Assembly: GCF_025698545.1 (NCBI RefSeq)
Contig: NC_068569.1
Span: forward strand, 16,988,001-17,052,000
Length of the DNA: 64,000 bases
Source: Gossypium raimondii
Taxonomy: Eukaryota; Streptophyta; Magnoliopsida; Malvales; Malvaceae
Direction: 5' to 3'
Of this stretch, positions 35,291 through 49,470 are shown piece by piece (positions within the stretch are counted from its first letter, which is position 1; every line of letters begins with the position of its first letter). The notes under the pieces were generated by a model. The model ran no database searches. It had not been told where the DNA came from and saw only the letters and a list, made by a program, of their open reading frames with translations. A program made the position numbers and the translations under genes.

Positions 35291-38200
35291 TTAAAGGCAT
35301 TAAAGTTTATATTTTTATGATATTTCTTATTGTTTATCAAAATTAAAATGCAACTATCAACAAGTGTTACTATAGTGTTAAGATACATTAAATTTATAGG
35401 AAAGAATTCAAGTTTGACTGCATGTGACACATTATTTGCAATTTTATGTGAGAGTTCTACAATACCGATAAACACCAAGAAGTTGTTAACATTTATAAAT
35501 ACTCAATCCTTTGTATTTCTATGCAAGTCATGAAATGTCTTTTTTTAAATAAAAAAAAAACTTAATAATAATGACAATAAAACTCATTTAGATAGGGTGC
35601 GAGCTTCAAAGAAGTCGTTTCCATCAAAGACTAGAGAAGTTACGTGCCCAAAGTAGCAACACCGGGAACTGGTTGGATAATATACCAGTAAAAGCTTGGA
35701 CTAAGTCATATGATTAAGGGCGACGTTACGGTCATATAACAATCACGTCATCTTTAGTTCGGAACCAACTAAATCAAACGACTAGAGAATCCTGCCAAAC
35801 TACTCTTCGCACACAGTAGGGATAGTAGGTGTACTTGTCTCCGTCACTGGAAACTATCTACTGGAAGTTCAAGCTAGAGTGCAACATCTTCAAGTGTAAA
35901 TTATATATACACTCCCTGCATGGTAAATAAAACTAACTAGCATTAAACAAACCTTGACAACACCCCCATTTAAGGCGCCCTCTTGATTTTTAAACACGAT
36001 CATATCCCTGCCTAATTTTGAGGATATTAAAGAACATATTTGCAAATTTAAATCAACATTATTATTAGCAATAACATCTATATATTATATAAAAATAAAT
36101 TATTTTACCGTTTGAAATATAGGTAAAGATGTGTGATTCATAATTGTTCGAGAACTTGATGATGAGGATGCCATATTTACGATTTGCATAAATTCAACAT
36201 AATTGGCAAATCTAAATTAACACAAAAATTCAACTATATTTAATATTTTAATATGTTTACAATATAAATAATCTGTCGTAATTTAATATGTCAAATTAGG
36301 CTCTCTAAAATATTTAATGAGTTTATTCTCAAGCAATTAACAAGTTTTTTTATACTTTTCGTTAGTTTTTAGTTTTCAGTATTAATAATTGTTTTTATTT
36401 GGTTTTACTCATTTTGAGGCTCAAATTGACAAAATAGTGTCATTAGGAATTTAATGATGCGTTTGAGTTGGTGTAGGGAGACGACGACGACCTTGAGGAG
36501 AACTACATTTTATGTGGGTGTCACGGCACTGATGTTAGGATGTCGCAACACTGAACCTCCATTGTCTTAATGGTGCAAGACTTTAACAAGAAATCAACCT
36601 GGAGCAGACTTTCGAGAGTGTCGCAATACTGAGGCTGTTATGTCGTAACACCAAGTCTCCAAGGTCGTGATATTGTTAATGGTTGTTAAAGTGAAAAAGC
36701 CATGACCACTGTCGAAGATGTGTCAACACCAGCCAGTCAATGTTGTGACATAGAGAACCCCCAGAGCCAAGAGTGTGTCACTGTCGAGGGTGTCGTGACA
36801 CTGAAACTTAGATGTTGTGACACCGCTGCCTGACATGGTGAAAAATACTGCAAGGGTAATCTTTGTCCAACACCAACCTAAATCAACTCATTACTTCAAA
36901 GGCAATTGTGCCAACATTAGGGTTGAAATTTTATCTCTTAAATATGTTTTGGCTATATCAACTTAAAGAGTCACCTTTGTATCATATTTTTGGCTTAGTA
37001 GTTAGTTTCTTCTCCATTTCTAGGTTTTGATTCTTTACTTTTCTGAGCTTAGTGGTTGTAGTGATAGTTTTACCAGTTTTTAATGTAGCTTTTCTCACTT
37101 TGCAATTAGATACTCAAACTTTTCTTTGTATTTTGATTACTCTTCAGAACCTTTAATATATTTCAGCTTTGTTCACTTTTAAAAGTGTAAAAATCCTAAC
37201 TTTATTTGTGCTTTCTTCTCCATTGTTGTTGCTGTCATTCTCCAAAGAACTCATCAAGAATAGTAAGATTTCTCTAACCTTACTTTTATGCTTTATTTAA
37301 TGAATCATTTGAGCATGTATTTGATTGGTGTTGTTGTGTTGGTGATGCTAGTAACTAAATTTTGTGGTGGTTGGTTGATAGAAATATTACATATTTAATT
37401 TTTGGGTCAAGGACTAAACTGTAAAAACTGAACTAAATCGAATAAATTTTAAAACCTAGACTTTACGCCTCTAGGTGAACATTTAGATAGGTGAGATCGA
37501 GAGGAGAGCCTATCGAGAACCAATTCATTGTCACGATTTACCTTGATGAGATCGAGATATAAACTAGACTAAATCGTCTAATTTAATAAAATGGTGATCG
37601 AGAGGTAAAATCAAACCAATTAGGGATTTAAACCCTTTAGATCTCTAATCCAAGAATTAATTAGCAACATGGAAGTCAACCGATCACTTTAGTTCTTTGA
37701 ATTGATTTTTTGTACACTTTCGATTATTTTGCAATTTAGTCATTTTATGTAGTAGATAGTGTAATTAACCATTGATAATGATTTGTTGTAATAAAATACT
37801 TAAAGAATAGCTAGCTAGACTTCCTGTTTGCATGCATTTTCATTGTTGATCACCTTATCACTCAAATTCTCTTAGGTTCGATCTTTGAAATACTCTGTAT
37901 TCCATTATAATATAAAAATATTACACTTGCAGGTAACCACTATAGTCCTAATTGTATTTGTGTTGATTCCATAACCTCAACACACGTATGCCAAAACACG
38001 ACCAACAAATATATTAATATATAAACAAAATATAATTATTATATAAATAAATTTAAACCTACATATTGTGATATAAATAAACGAAACTATTAATATATAT
38101 AAATTGTTATAAATTACTATATTCATATATTAGAACTAACAACTTTAATGGATTAAAAAACTAACATTTTTAATTTGACCTCTATAAGCTCATATATAAA

Positions 38201-38580
38201 ACTATTTTTAACATTTTATAAATTAATGAGAAAATGAGAGTGAACAAGACCTTGATGCAGCAGGAAATCGGTTCACGATAGATCGATTTTCGTCCCTCGG
38301 CCGTCTTCGGACTGGCGTGACATCTTGCATGGTTTTCAGTCGTTTTACCGACAAGTTTTTAACCCGTTTGACTGACGAGCAATGATTTTACTTAACTGAC
38401 CCTTTCTAACTTGATTATGATTTATGACTATTTCTTTTCTTCTTTTCCAAAACATATTATCGTAAATAGAAAAAAGTGTGAAATTTAGCTTGTGAAAACC
38501 GACTTTCCCTCCCGGCGCGCTTCTATTTAAGTTATTTTTATTTTGTTTTGTTTTAATTTGATAAAAAAGAAAAAAGCAGA
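35291..38580. other. About 3.3 kb present only upstream of VEP1 copy 1
   Basis: VEP1 copy 2 has only about 0.24 kb between the corresponding flanking blocks (42665-42905), so most of this region is an insertion in copy 1 or a loss in copy 2. There is no coding region. From 36480 to 36850 it has repeated TGTCGNNACAC words. From about 37400 to 37990 it has phrases such as GATCGAGAGGAGAGCC and ATTAGGGATTTAAACCC that I associate with plant retrotransposon-derived repeats. No terminal repeats were confirmed, so the class is open. Confidence 0.5.
36500..36850. repeat. Degenerate array of TGTCG/ACAC words
   Basis: Words such as GTGTCACGGCACTGA, GTCGCAACACTGA, GTCGCAATACTGA, GTCGTAACACC, GTCGTGACACTGA and GTTGTGACACC recur every 30-80 bases. 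Many are near-palindromic (GTGTC..GACAC). Spacing is irregular, so this is a decayed array rather than a clean satellite. Confidence 0.6.
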
Positions 38581-38690
38581 GAAAGGGACAGAAATGCCCC
38601 CCAACTGGAGTCTCCCTAACATCGTTGTGGCTCTTCTCTTCTCACCCTGACCCTGTTGTCGTTCTGTCGCTTTCCTTAAATCACTTCTAT

Positions 38691-38698
38691 TATAAATT
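38691..38698 (+). promoter_or_regulatory. TATA box of VEP1 copy 1
   Basis: TATAAATTGGC lies 200 bases before the start codon at 38891. The same word lies 205 bases before the start codon of copy 2, inside promoters that are otherwise diverged. This conservation supports a functional role. Confidence 0.65.
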
Positions 38699-38890
38699 GG
38701 CTTAAACAGTAATCATGAAACCCAACTACCAAGAACGATAGACTTTCCAACCCAAAATTTCAAATCCCTTGATTCCTTTTTGTCAACCAAGCATCCCACC
38801 CGGACTGTTAGTTCGCCGTTTCATCAACTTCCCAACCTTCCCTTTTTCTTTAATTTCCTACCCCAATTTTCGCCACAAATCTAATCCAAA

Positions 38891-40163
<1,273 letters not shown>

Positions 40164-42334
40164 TCTCATTCAATCTCTTGTTTCAAATTGTTTCCTTGGT
40201 TTTTCAGATGAAGATGAAATTTCTGTTGTTGTACTTCTAAAATAAGTTCGTAGGGTAAGCTATTAATTGGCATGCTACCGTAAGATGTCAGAAACAATTG
40301 CTTACCTTCAAAGAGAAGCTTCTGTTGTATTTGTGAAAATGCTGTGTGCTTTTCTTTTCCCTTTATTTGTTTATGATGCATTGTTTATTCTATCTTGTAG
40401 AATCCTGAATTATACTATTTATACTTGTTGATTAGACAAAGTCTTGGCAAATTTATTGCATATCAGTTCAATATCATGGTTAATAGTTTCTGCCTGTGGT
40501 AATGCTGTTATATGATTAGCTTCCGTTAAGTGATTATACATTTTATAATCAGCCTTGTTATTTACTTGGTTTTAGCTTATAGTTTTGAATTACTCTTTCA
40601 GCTTTAGTCTTAGATTTTTGGAAGCTTACTTTGTTTGATTAGTTGCCTTCACTTTATCTTTGTGGTGGTGCTTGAGATATGACCATGGGGGATGATGACT
40701 ACCAGTTATGAAAAGGTTTGCAAGTGGTCCATATGGTAGACATTCCCTAGGCTGATGAAGGGGTAAATTCATATTGGCTTTATAACAGCACAAATGATTC
40801 CGAGCTGATACCCACCTTAAAGAACTTGCAGAGTTAACAGGCACGGAACTATATGGTGGTAACTTGTTCACCCATTTGAGTTACTGTATACTGATAATCT
40901 GTTCACCTACCTGGGTGCCTTTTCTTATTTAAGTTTATTTAAGGACCCTCTCTAACTTGACAACAGAGGAGAGGCTGATCCATCCATTTGTTTCCCAAAT
41001 GCTGTGTTGATTACTTCGTTATTATCTGGTGAACCTTGATACTAGAATGTAGGTAGTATTTTGTCTTTTTTATTAAAAAAATTGAATAAATCAAAGAATA
41101 AATTAGTTCTTTTGTTAACAACTGTCTGGTCATTTCATTAGACACGTTAATTTTAATGGTAGAAATTGAGAAAATTGTTAACAAAAATATTAGTTTGTTA
41201 TTTGATCTAACGATAAGGATTAACTTGTCAAAATTTAGGGCAAAATGTAATATGATTTCTAGTACAAGAGTTTCTATGGTTCTTGTACAAGTAAAAGTAT
41301 AATAGAAGCTCTTGTAGGAGAAGTTGAATTACATTAAAAAATAGATAGATTAATTTTGTTAATCATGCTAATTTTTACCATAAGAAATGATTAACTTTTT
41401 TTATCTAATGTAAAAGAATTAATTTATTTAATTTTAAATTATAAAGAACAAAATATAATTTATCTCTTAATATAGAAATTTGTATAACAATTTTATGTTG
41501 TAACTGATGTTTGATGAATTCAACTTAAGATTCTTTCCCTCAACTCTCAGGTTACTTATATAAAATAGAATTTTAATCAAGATTTAAAATAAAAGTGTTT
41601 GAACGAAAATCTAATGTAAATAAATTTCAAAGTAACTACGTAAAATGGGTCCAACCAAGACTTAATGTTAATACATCAGCTATTACGTATTGGTTTGGGA
41701 AAATAATGGGAAAGTCCTTTACCCTGTCATTCATGATTCAGGGTGAGTTTGGATGGGCGGTGCGTTTATTTGCGGTTAGTGTAAAAACAGCGGTGGTGAT
41801 GAGATTAGATACTGTAGCGATACTATAACGTGAGACAAAAAGTAAGCTAAACGCACCACACCACACCCAATCGTCCATCCAAATCCACAATGACAAGAAA
41901 ATTTGTTGGATGCTGCATCTTCTCCACAATAACAAGTAAAAGGAACAGGGAGAAGTCTAAAATTTTTGTAAGGATGGAAATTAAATATTTATTATTTTTA
42001 GGGAACTAAAATACAATTTTACTTTTATTAATTTTAAAATTTTAAAAAATTAAAATATTAAATAAAAAAATTCTATTTTAAGAAGATTAGGCCGTAACCA
42101 CAAATTATTTTTGCCTATACCAATGATATAAAATTTAGGATTGAATTGAGAGAAAATGTAAATACTAAAAATTAGGTCAATTTTGTCAAATAATAAAATT
42201 TGAAAAAATTAAATTACTAAATCGATAAAATTAAAATGATATAAAACTAATACCAATGTCACATATTCCTTTTGATTTTTATATATTTTAATATTTTAGT
42301 CACATCTTAACCTATAACAAAAGTGAACACTAGT
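40164..42334. other. Region between the two VEP1 genes
   Basis: About 430 bases after the stop codon (to about 40595) match the region after copy 2 (44496-44845), so they are part of the duplicated unit. They share TTGTTTATGATGCATTGT and TTTACTTGGTTTTAGCTT. The rest is AT-rich and non-coding and holds the MITE at 41743-41888. A minus-strand open frame at 40626-40871 has no recognisable domain and I do not call it. Confidence 0.55.
41743..41888. mobile_element. Short MITE, about 146 bp
   Basis: The left end GTGAGTTTGGATGG and the reverse complement of the right end GTGGATTTGGATGG are nearly identical, and inner arms extend the match (GGTGCGTTTA on the left, TGGTGCGTTTA from the right). The interior includes AGTGTAAAAACAGCGG and GATACTGTAGCGATACT, phrases I recall from a MITE common in cotton and other dicots. 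Superfamily and target-site duplication are not settled. Confidence 0.8.
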
Positions 42335-42665
42335 CTTGGTTTATGGCTTTAACTACATTGCCTCTACTGTAACCCAAACCATACTGTTGGACAAGCTTTA
42401 AATCTACTTTTAAAATTTTATTCAGCAAACATTCATGACATGGAAATTTACTGTATTTGATGAAGCTTAAATTTGCATTTTTGCACAATTATGACATGTT
42501 TAAGATAAGCAAAGAGTTGTGACCAACTTCAATATTTAAAGCTATTAAATTTATGTCTGTTTCATGTCTTAATAGAGAAAATGTTGAATTATTTTACTCA
42601 TGAATTTTGTGGTTCTTCTAACAATGGATGGAGCTTGAAATGCTGTTAAGTTTGAAAACTCAAGG
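42335..42665. repeat. Segmental duplication, copy 2 (upstream of VEP1 copy 2)
   Basis: This is the partner of 34756-35290, with the same order of matching blocks at roughly 70-75% identity by eye with indels. It lies about 570 bases upstream of VEP1 copy 2. That shows how compact the original promoter was before the 3.3-kb difference arose in copy 1. Confidence 0.75.
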
Positions 42666-43030
42666 TTTGTGCAAAATTAACGTCATAACGTGAGTAAAGA
42701 GATCAGCATCTTATCCAACTACACAAAGGGCTGCCTAGAGACTGTTCATTCATCCATCATCTTACCATTCGTGTTAGCTTGTTGATTTGCGGTGTTGATG
42801 GTGTTCTAACACTAAGGTTTTGTTTGATAGAGTGAAAAGAAGATTAAAAAGGTTTAGAAAAATAGTAAGTCTTTCACTCTAATTCTTGGTGGAAATTTTG
42901 CTCATCCAGACTGGGTGTTGGCTGCGCTCCTATTTGCTTTTCAATCCCAAAAAGAAGAGTTTCCATATGTGAATCCCAAACATCGTCACGGCTCTCCTCA
43001 TCCCTTTTGTCGTTTTCATGAATTGCTTGC

Positions 43031-43038
43031 TATAAATT
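43031..43038 (+). promoter_or_regulatory. TATA box of VEP1 copy 2
   Basis: TATAAATTGGC lies 205 bases upstream of the ATG at 43236. It matches the box of copy 1 in sequence and position. Confidence 0.65.
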
Positions 43039-43235
43039 GGCAACAAGGAGTATTACTTAAAACCAAGAACAAAATCCTTTCAAATCCCTTTAATCTTCTT
43101 GATCAATAAAACCACCCCACCCAGATTGTTAGTTAGCTATCCCATCAAATCATCTATCATCAATTTCCTAACGTTTCCTTTTTGGTTTATTGCCGTCTCC
43201 CACAAATCTAATCTAAGTTGTTTTAAAGAAAGAAA

Positions 43236-44495
<1,260 letters not shown>

Positions 44496-45056
44496 TCTCA
44501 TTCAATCTCTTGTTCCAATTTGTCTCCTGGGTTTTCAAAACTTTTGTTATTGTACCTCTAAAATAAGCACATAAGGTAAGCTATTATGGCAGTGGAATGT
44601 GGAACCGTAAGATGTTAGACACACTGGCTGACCTTCAAATGTTGTCTCCCTGTATTTGTTTATGATGCATTGTATTTTATCCTATTCTAATATTAGAATT
44701 ATACAATAAAAACTTGTTCGGTTAGACAAAAGCCTTGGCGGGAAATTTATTGTATGTCAATTATTGTTTAGCTTCCATTAAGTGATTCTACATTTTATAA
44801 TCTGCGTTTTTATTATTTACTTGGTTTTAGCTTTAAAGTTTTCAACGACAGTTTTATCCTCTTGCTTGCCTGCCCCTCCCCGATTTCCTCTTCCCTCTCG
44901 CTAGAATTGATATGCCACTCGTCAACTTCCTTACCCTCTATGGACAGCGCCACCAAAACTGTCACCATAATCACTCAACAAACCACCGAATCACGACTTT
45001 TCTCTCTTTCTCCCAAATGCTTGGATAACCGAAAAAATTAAACAGAAACTCAAAGT

Positions 45057-45498
45057 AGGAGTGTTCAAATGGTTAACCAATCGGTTAACAGAACCAAACT
45101 AGTATTAACTAAACTAACTGAACTTTTTAATCTTTTAACCGTTAATTGAACTAAAATTTTTCAAAAAAAAATTAATCGAACCGAAATATTTCGGTTAATT
45201 GAATTAACCGAAATTTATATATATTTTTTGTTAAGACAAGTATAAAATATATAAAATAAATAAATCTATAATGTTCATTTGACCGAATTAACTGAACTTA
45301 ACTAAACTAGTAATAGCCTAATACATATAATATATAATATTATTTATTAACTTTGATTAATTCTGTTAATTACACAATTTCAAATCTAATTAACCGTTGA
45401 CCGACCTTCGATCGAACTAGATCCGTTAACTAACCGATTAACCGAATTAGGTCGATTCGATCGGCTAATTCGATTTTAACCAACATTTTAACACCCCT
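45057..45498. mobile_element. Inverted-repeat element rich in GGTTAAC words (non-autonomous DNA transposon-like)
   Basis: The left end AGGAGTGTTCAAATGGTTAA matches the reverse complement of the right end AGGGGTGTTAAAATGTTGGT, giving terminal inverted repeats of about 20 bases. The interior repeats CGGTTAAC/GTTAACCG words and is non-coding. Flanking 10-mers AACTCAAAGT and AACCCAAACT agree at 8 of 10 positions and may be a decayed target-site duplication. The total is about 442 bp. Confidence 0.65.
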
Positions 45499-46111
45499 AA
45501 CCCAAACTACCGAAGCAGACAAAACCGTTGTAAGAAAATTTGACTGAAAAAGTGTTTGTTTCATGAATGAAAACGGAATCGAAAGAAATTATAAGTAAAA
45601 GGCAGTTAACGGCACCAGCAAAAAGGCTTACGCTCGCCTCTGCGACAGTTAATTCCCCTTAATATTGTAATAATGCTAATTATTTATATGTTAAAACATA
45701 AATATTTAAATATGTAAACCCGCTGTTTGGTGCAGGTATAATTCTAGTTTCAATTAAATTAGTCGAATAGGGGGTTATATGTGGGATAATCATCTTTGGG
45801 TCAACAAATTACTTTTTAGCTAGTAATAAAATATAACTAATAAGGGTAATCTGAATATTATATATTTAACTATTACTTTTATATTATTTTAGTTAAATTT
45901 ACCCTTAAACGGTAGCAAATATATATTTGTAAAGATTACTGTTTTGTTGTGGCTATGAGTTCTGGGTAAAATACGACAATTTGCTATATCTGGCAGACTG
46001 GCACTTGTCTTTATTCTTTTGGAGGAGACATCAGACGTTAGGCATGGAACATGTGCAATCACAGGCAACAACTCTGATGGCCTGCAAAATTTAGCTTAGC
46101 AGGTAGCTTCG

Positions 46112-46135
46112 TGTGTGTGTGTATATATATATATA
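46112..46135. repeat. GT/AT dinucleotide microsatellite
   Basis: GTGTGTGTGTGTATATATATATATAT-like run, a compound dinucleotide repeat that is likely to vary in length between individuals. Confidence 0.8.
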
Positions 46136-46964
46136 TTCTGGTACTCCATTCATATTCCAGGGAAAATAGAATAACCAGCAATTAAAAGGGTACAATTAAG
46201 AGAAAAAAAGACATTAATTGTTGCCTCTTCATTAATTCATTTTCACCTGTATTAAATACTATAAGTCCATTCATATGTTGTAGTCAAATGTTAAAACAAA
46301 TATTATATGTATATGTAAAATGCATAGCATAAGGTCTCAGTTTAAGAAAAAAAAAGGAATAAGGAGTTAATCATTCTTTCATCCAGAAGTCCTCTGAGCA
46401 TTTTAGGACCCGGTATTAATATTCCTTTAATTTACTTAGCTCCAGAGTCCAGAGGTTCCTTTGTTAATCTGTGGTAAATTAGTCATAATAAGTCATTCGC
46501 ACTGAATATATTCATTATGTGAAATGTTGTGGCTGTGTGGGGGTCGGGTTAGGCATCTAGGGTCACATCACATGCCTTAGAAATTGGCTGTGGTTGCAAG
46601 TCCGGATTCCAACCTTCCGAGCAAGGCATGAAAGTGAACCACTTATCCGCCCTTTTCGACTCTTCTTAAATTCCAGTTTCGTGCCTACGTATCCCATACG
46701 ATTAAAATGATGCAACTGAAAATCAGCGACTGCAGTTTGGATGATATAGTTAGGTCAATCGAACTGCAGTGTTCTGTCCGTAAAGCCCAACTCCCGACTC
46801 TCTATCTTCACAGCTCTGCACGTGCACATCCTCCTCTTTTTTCACCAAGTTTTGGTAGGTGGCGTGCTGAGAGCTACCCTCGCCATCCATCTAGGATAAT
46901 TTGGGATTTTGCTAACCGAAAAAAATGACCGCCCGTTTTCAGTCTATGTCGCAAAGCAAACAAA

Positions 46965-47484
46965 ATGGCAGAATAAAGTGTTCGCCTTCTCCCAGGTTGC
47001 TCAGCACAAATCAAAGATTGCTGGCTTGCCATCGATGGCAGAGTAATCCATCCAGCTCTCTTTTCATTATAGGATTGTTCCAAGTAGTGAATTAACTAGA
47101 CTTGAACTTGACCAACTCTAATGCCTGTAGGCACTGAACGTGACAAGGTGCCTGGAAGAACATCCAGGAGGAGAAGGGGTGTTGATAGAGTCAGCAGGTA
47201 AGGACACCACACAGGCATTCAGCGATATTGGACGTAGCAAATTGGTTCAGATGTGACTCCTCAAATACTTGGTTGGCATTCTCTAGGGTTACTCTTTCAA
47301 AAAAGATGCAGATGCCCAGGTTGCTTCGATTGAAGAACCCAAGAAGAAAGAGATGAGTGCTTTTGTGATCAAGGATGACAGTATGCCCAAGTATGCAAGC
47401 ATTGTCGAAATGTTCCTACCACTCTTGGTTGCTGGTTCCTACTTCTCTTATAGATACCTCACTACAGCCTCATCAATGGTGTAA
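46965..47484 (+). pseudogene. Cytochrome b5 pseudogene
   Basis: Parts of a cytochrome b5 lie in order on the plus strand: KVFAFSQVAQHKSK, then CWLAIDGR; after an intron-like gap NVTRCLEEHPGGEGVLIESA, then GKDTTQAFSDIGRSK; LLKYLVGIL; and an intact tail GYSFKKDADAQVASIEEP, then KKKEMSAFVIKDDSMPKYA, ending in a membrane anchor (MFLPLLVAGSYFSYRYLTT) and a TAA at 47482. The haem ligand motif HPGG is kept. The frame is broken near 46974 (stop after MAE), near 47025 (base missing before CW) and around 47250-47285 (frame change and in-frame TAG). A GT-AG intron of about 88 bp (47043-47130) at a plausible cytochrome b5 junction is still present, so this is a decayed gene copy rather than a processed one. 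Confidence 0.85.
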
Positions 47485-49470
47485 CTGATTTGGTATGACC
47501 AGAAGTTTCAAGATGAACCACCAAGCCAATTTCAAAATGCCTTCTATTTTTTCCTTTATAAACTAATCCTGGTCTATAATATTTTATAGAGTTGGAATTT
47601 TGCTCAGAGATCAGTCCCTACTTATCTCTGATGCGACCATTTCATGAAGATAGATAATCTTCCACCTCTTTTTTTTCCTGATAAGGGTAAATAATCTATA
47701 ATCTACTATTATTACTAGGTCATTAGTGTCATTAAATATTCATATTACCCAGCAGGAAATTACTAACAACTTAAACGTTTAAAGAACAAAAAAAAAAAAA
47801 AAAGGCTGCATCAGATGGATTGAACGACCAAGAAGTTAAGTTTAAAGATGGAGCTGGGATGAGACCAGCAAAGGAACTTCAACACTTTCTGCCATTTAGG
47901 TTTGAGATCCAAATTAGATGAAATTCCCACTTCCCTTCTGCAGCTCTTAATTGGTTACAACTTAAACGAAACTGGTAGGGAATGGAGGGTTAAAATGCTA
48001 CACGTTCGTATTAATACAAAGTACTATTCCAGAAGAAAAAGAATACATATATTACATCATCTGACTGCCTCAGTTCAAATCAATCATCCCTCTGCTCCCT
48101 GGTAACAACAGGACTTCCCCCTAGCCCGAATAATCAAAATCGGAGGAGACAGAGAAACAAGAGGTTGTCAAGGAAAAGTGAAGGGGAAAAGGTACTTACT
48201 TTTTGTTGTACTACCTTCACTCAATACTTCACCGTGTATAACATCAGGGTGCCAGCATAACTTGCACAAGCTGGACCCCTTAACAACCTTCCCCCAAAAT
48301 ATTTAGCCACTGAGTATGAACTGCCAGTCGAAGATTCTGTGTCCTCATATTGCATAAAATCCAATTAAAACTGCATAGGATGACAACAAGTTTAGGCTTC
48401 ACAGACTTTCACGAATTCAATTTAAGAAATGTGATTATGTGAATACGATTACAAAATACAACATGAGCACCACAATCTGAAAGCATACAAAACAAACAAT
48501 GATTTTACTGCAGGGGTCTATCAAGGCATTTAATCCTGGTTCTAATTATTTCGACACATCCCATGTGATCTCTGGCCTGCCACTGTTTTCCACTAGCAAA
48601 GAGTGAATCCTTAATGAATCCCCAGACCCGTGTTGTGCCATCTAAAGTCTAAACCACGTGAGTTATCCACTTTTATTTTGTTTCTATTGAAAGCAACTAC
48701 CATCATTTATGTAAAACTTTATCCAATAGCCAATCTTTTATTGTATTCCAGTGCACTCATCAAATTCCAAAAACTTCATACCCAACAGGCATCAAGCAAA
48801 ATTGTTTAAAATATCCAACTGAGCTTCTCCATTCCATTCAACCTGATAGCTTTAAAACACCCTCTTAATTTTCTCATCTCTTATGACTAAACAATCCTAT
48901 CCTATATATAAAAATGAAACACTTAGGAAAGTTGTTACCAAGAACACCTTTACTCCATCTTTAATTTTTTTCTCCTCAAATTGCTTCATGAATTCTACAT
49001 GACCTAAAACACCAACATTCTAATGTATCATTCATCTGACGCAAGTTCATCTACTCTAATCATTTGTCCAAATTAGCTTGTATCTGGATTCACAAGCTCT
49101 ATACATTCCAGTATATCAAGAAACAAAGAATCTCAGGTCCTAGTGGCTAGATATGCAATTCAATTTCTTACTAGTTATTTGGGGCACATTTCTTCAGTTA
49201 TAATTTCCTTTCAGTCACTAGTCTATGCACATTTAATGCTCCTATACTGCACTGGAATGAGAATTCACCATTCAATCAAAGTAGCAAAGCACAGATTCTA
49301 ATTAGCACAGATATTAGTGAAGAATGAAACTGCCTTTAATAATGATAGACATATAGCAGAAGTTTTTGCTCAAAATTTTAAAAATATGAGTGTATGCTTT
49401 ATTCCTAAAAGAAAAACGAGAAAATATAAATAACAAGTCCAAAAAGTAGAGCAAAAAAACTAAACAAGTT
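47485..49470. other. Region between the cytochrome b5 pseudogene and the syntaxin-like gene
   Basis: A run of 16 A at 47788-47803 is the only clear simple repeat. On the minus strand a good splice donor (AAAAA|GTAAGTACC near 48196) and a possible acceptor near 48335 suggest untranslated or alternative last exons of the syntaxin-like gene. No separate gene is supported. Confidence 0.4.

Larger units (their letters stand above)
44496..46964. other. Intergenic region after VEP1 copy 2
   Basis: The first 350 bases match the region after copy 1. The rest has no gene. It contains the inverted-repeat element at 45057-45498 and a GT/AT microsatellite at about 46112-46135. From 46500 to 46960 the sequence is less AT-rich and may be the former promoter of the cytochrome b5 pseudogene. 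Confidence 0.5.

Noticed and set aside
40626-40871. Minus-strand open frame of 81 codons between the VEP1 genes
   Set aside because: No recognisable domain, no counterpart after VEP1 copy 2 and no promoter or splice context.
47788-47803. Poly(A) run as the tail of a processed cytochrome b5 copy
   Set aside because: It is 300 bases beyond the stop codon, no flanking direct repeats were seen, and an intron seems to be retained.
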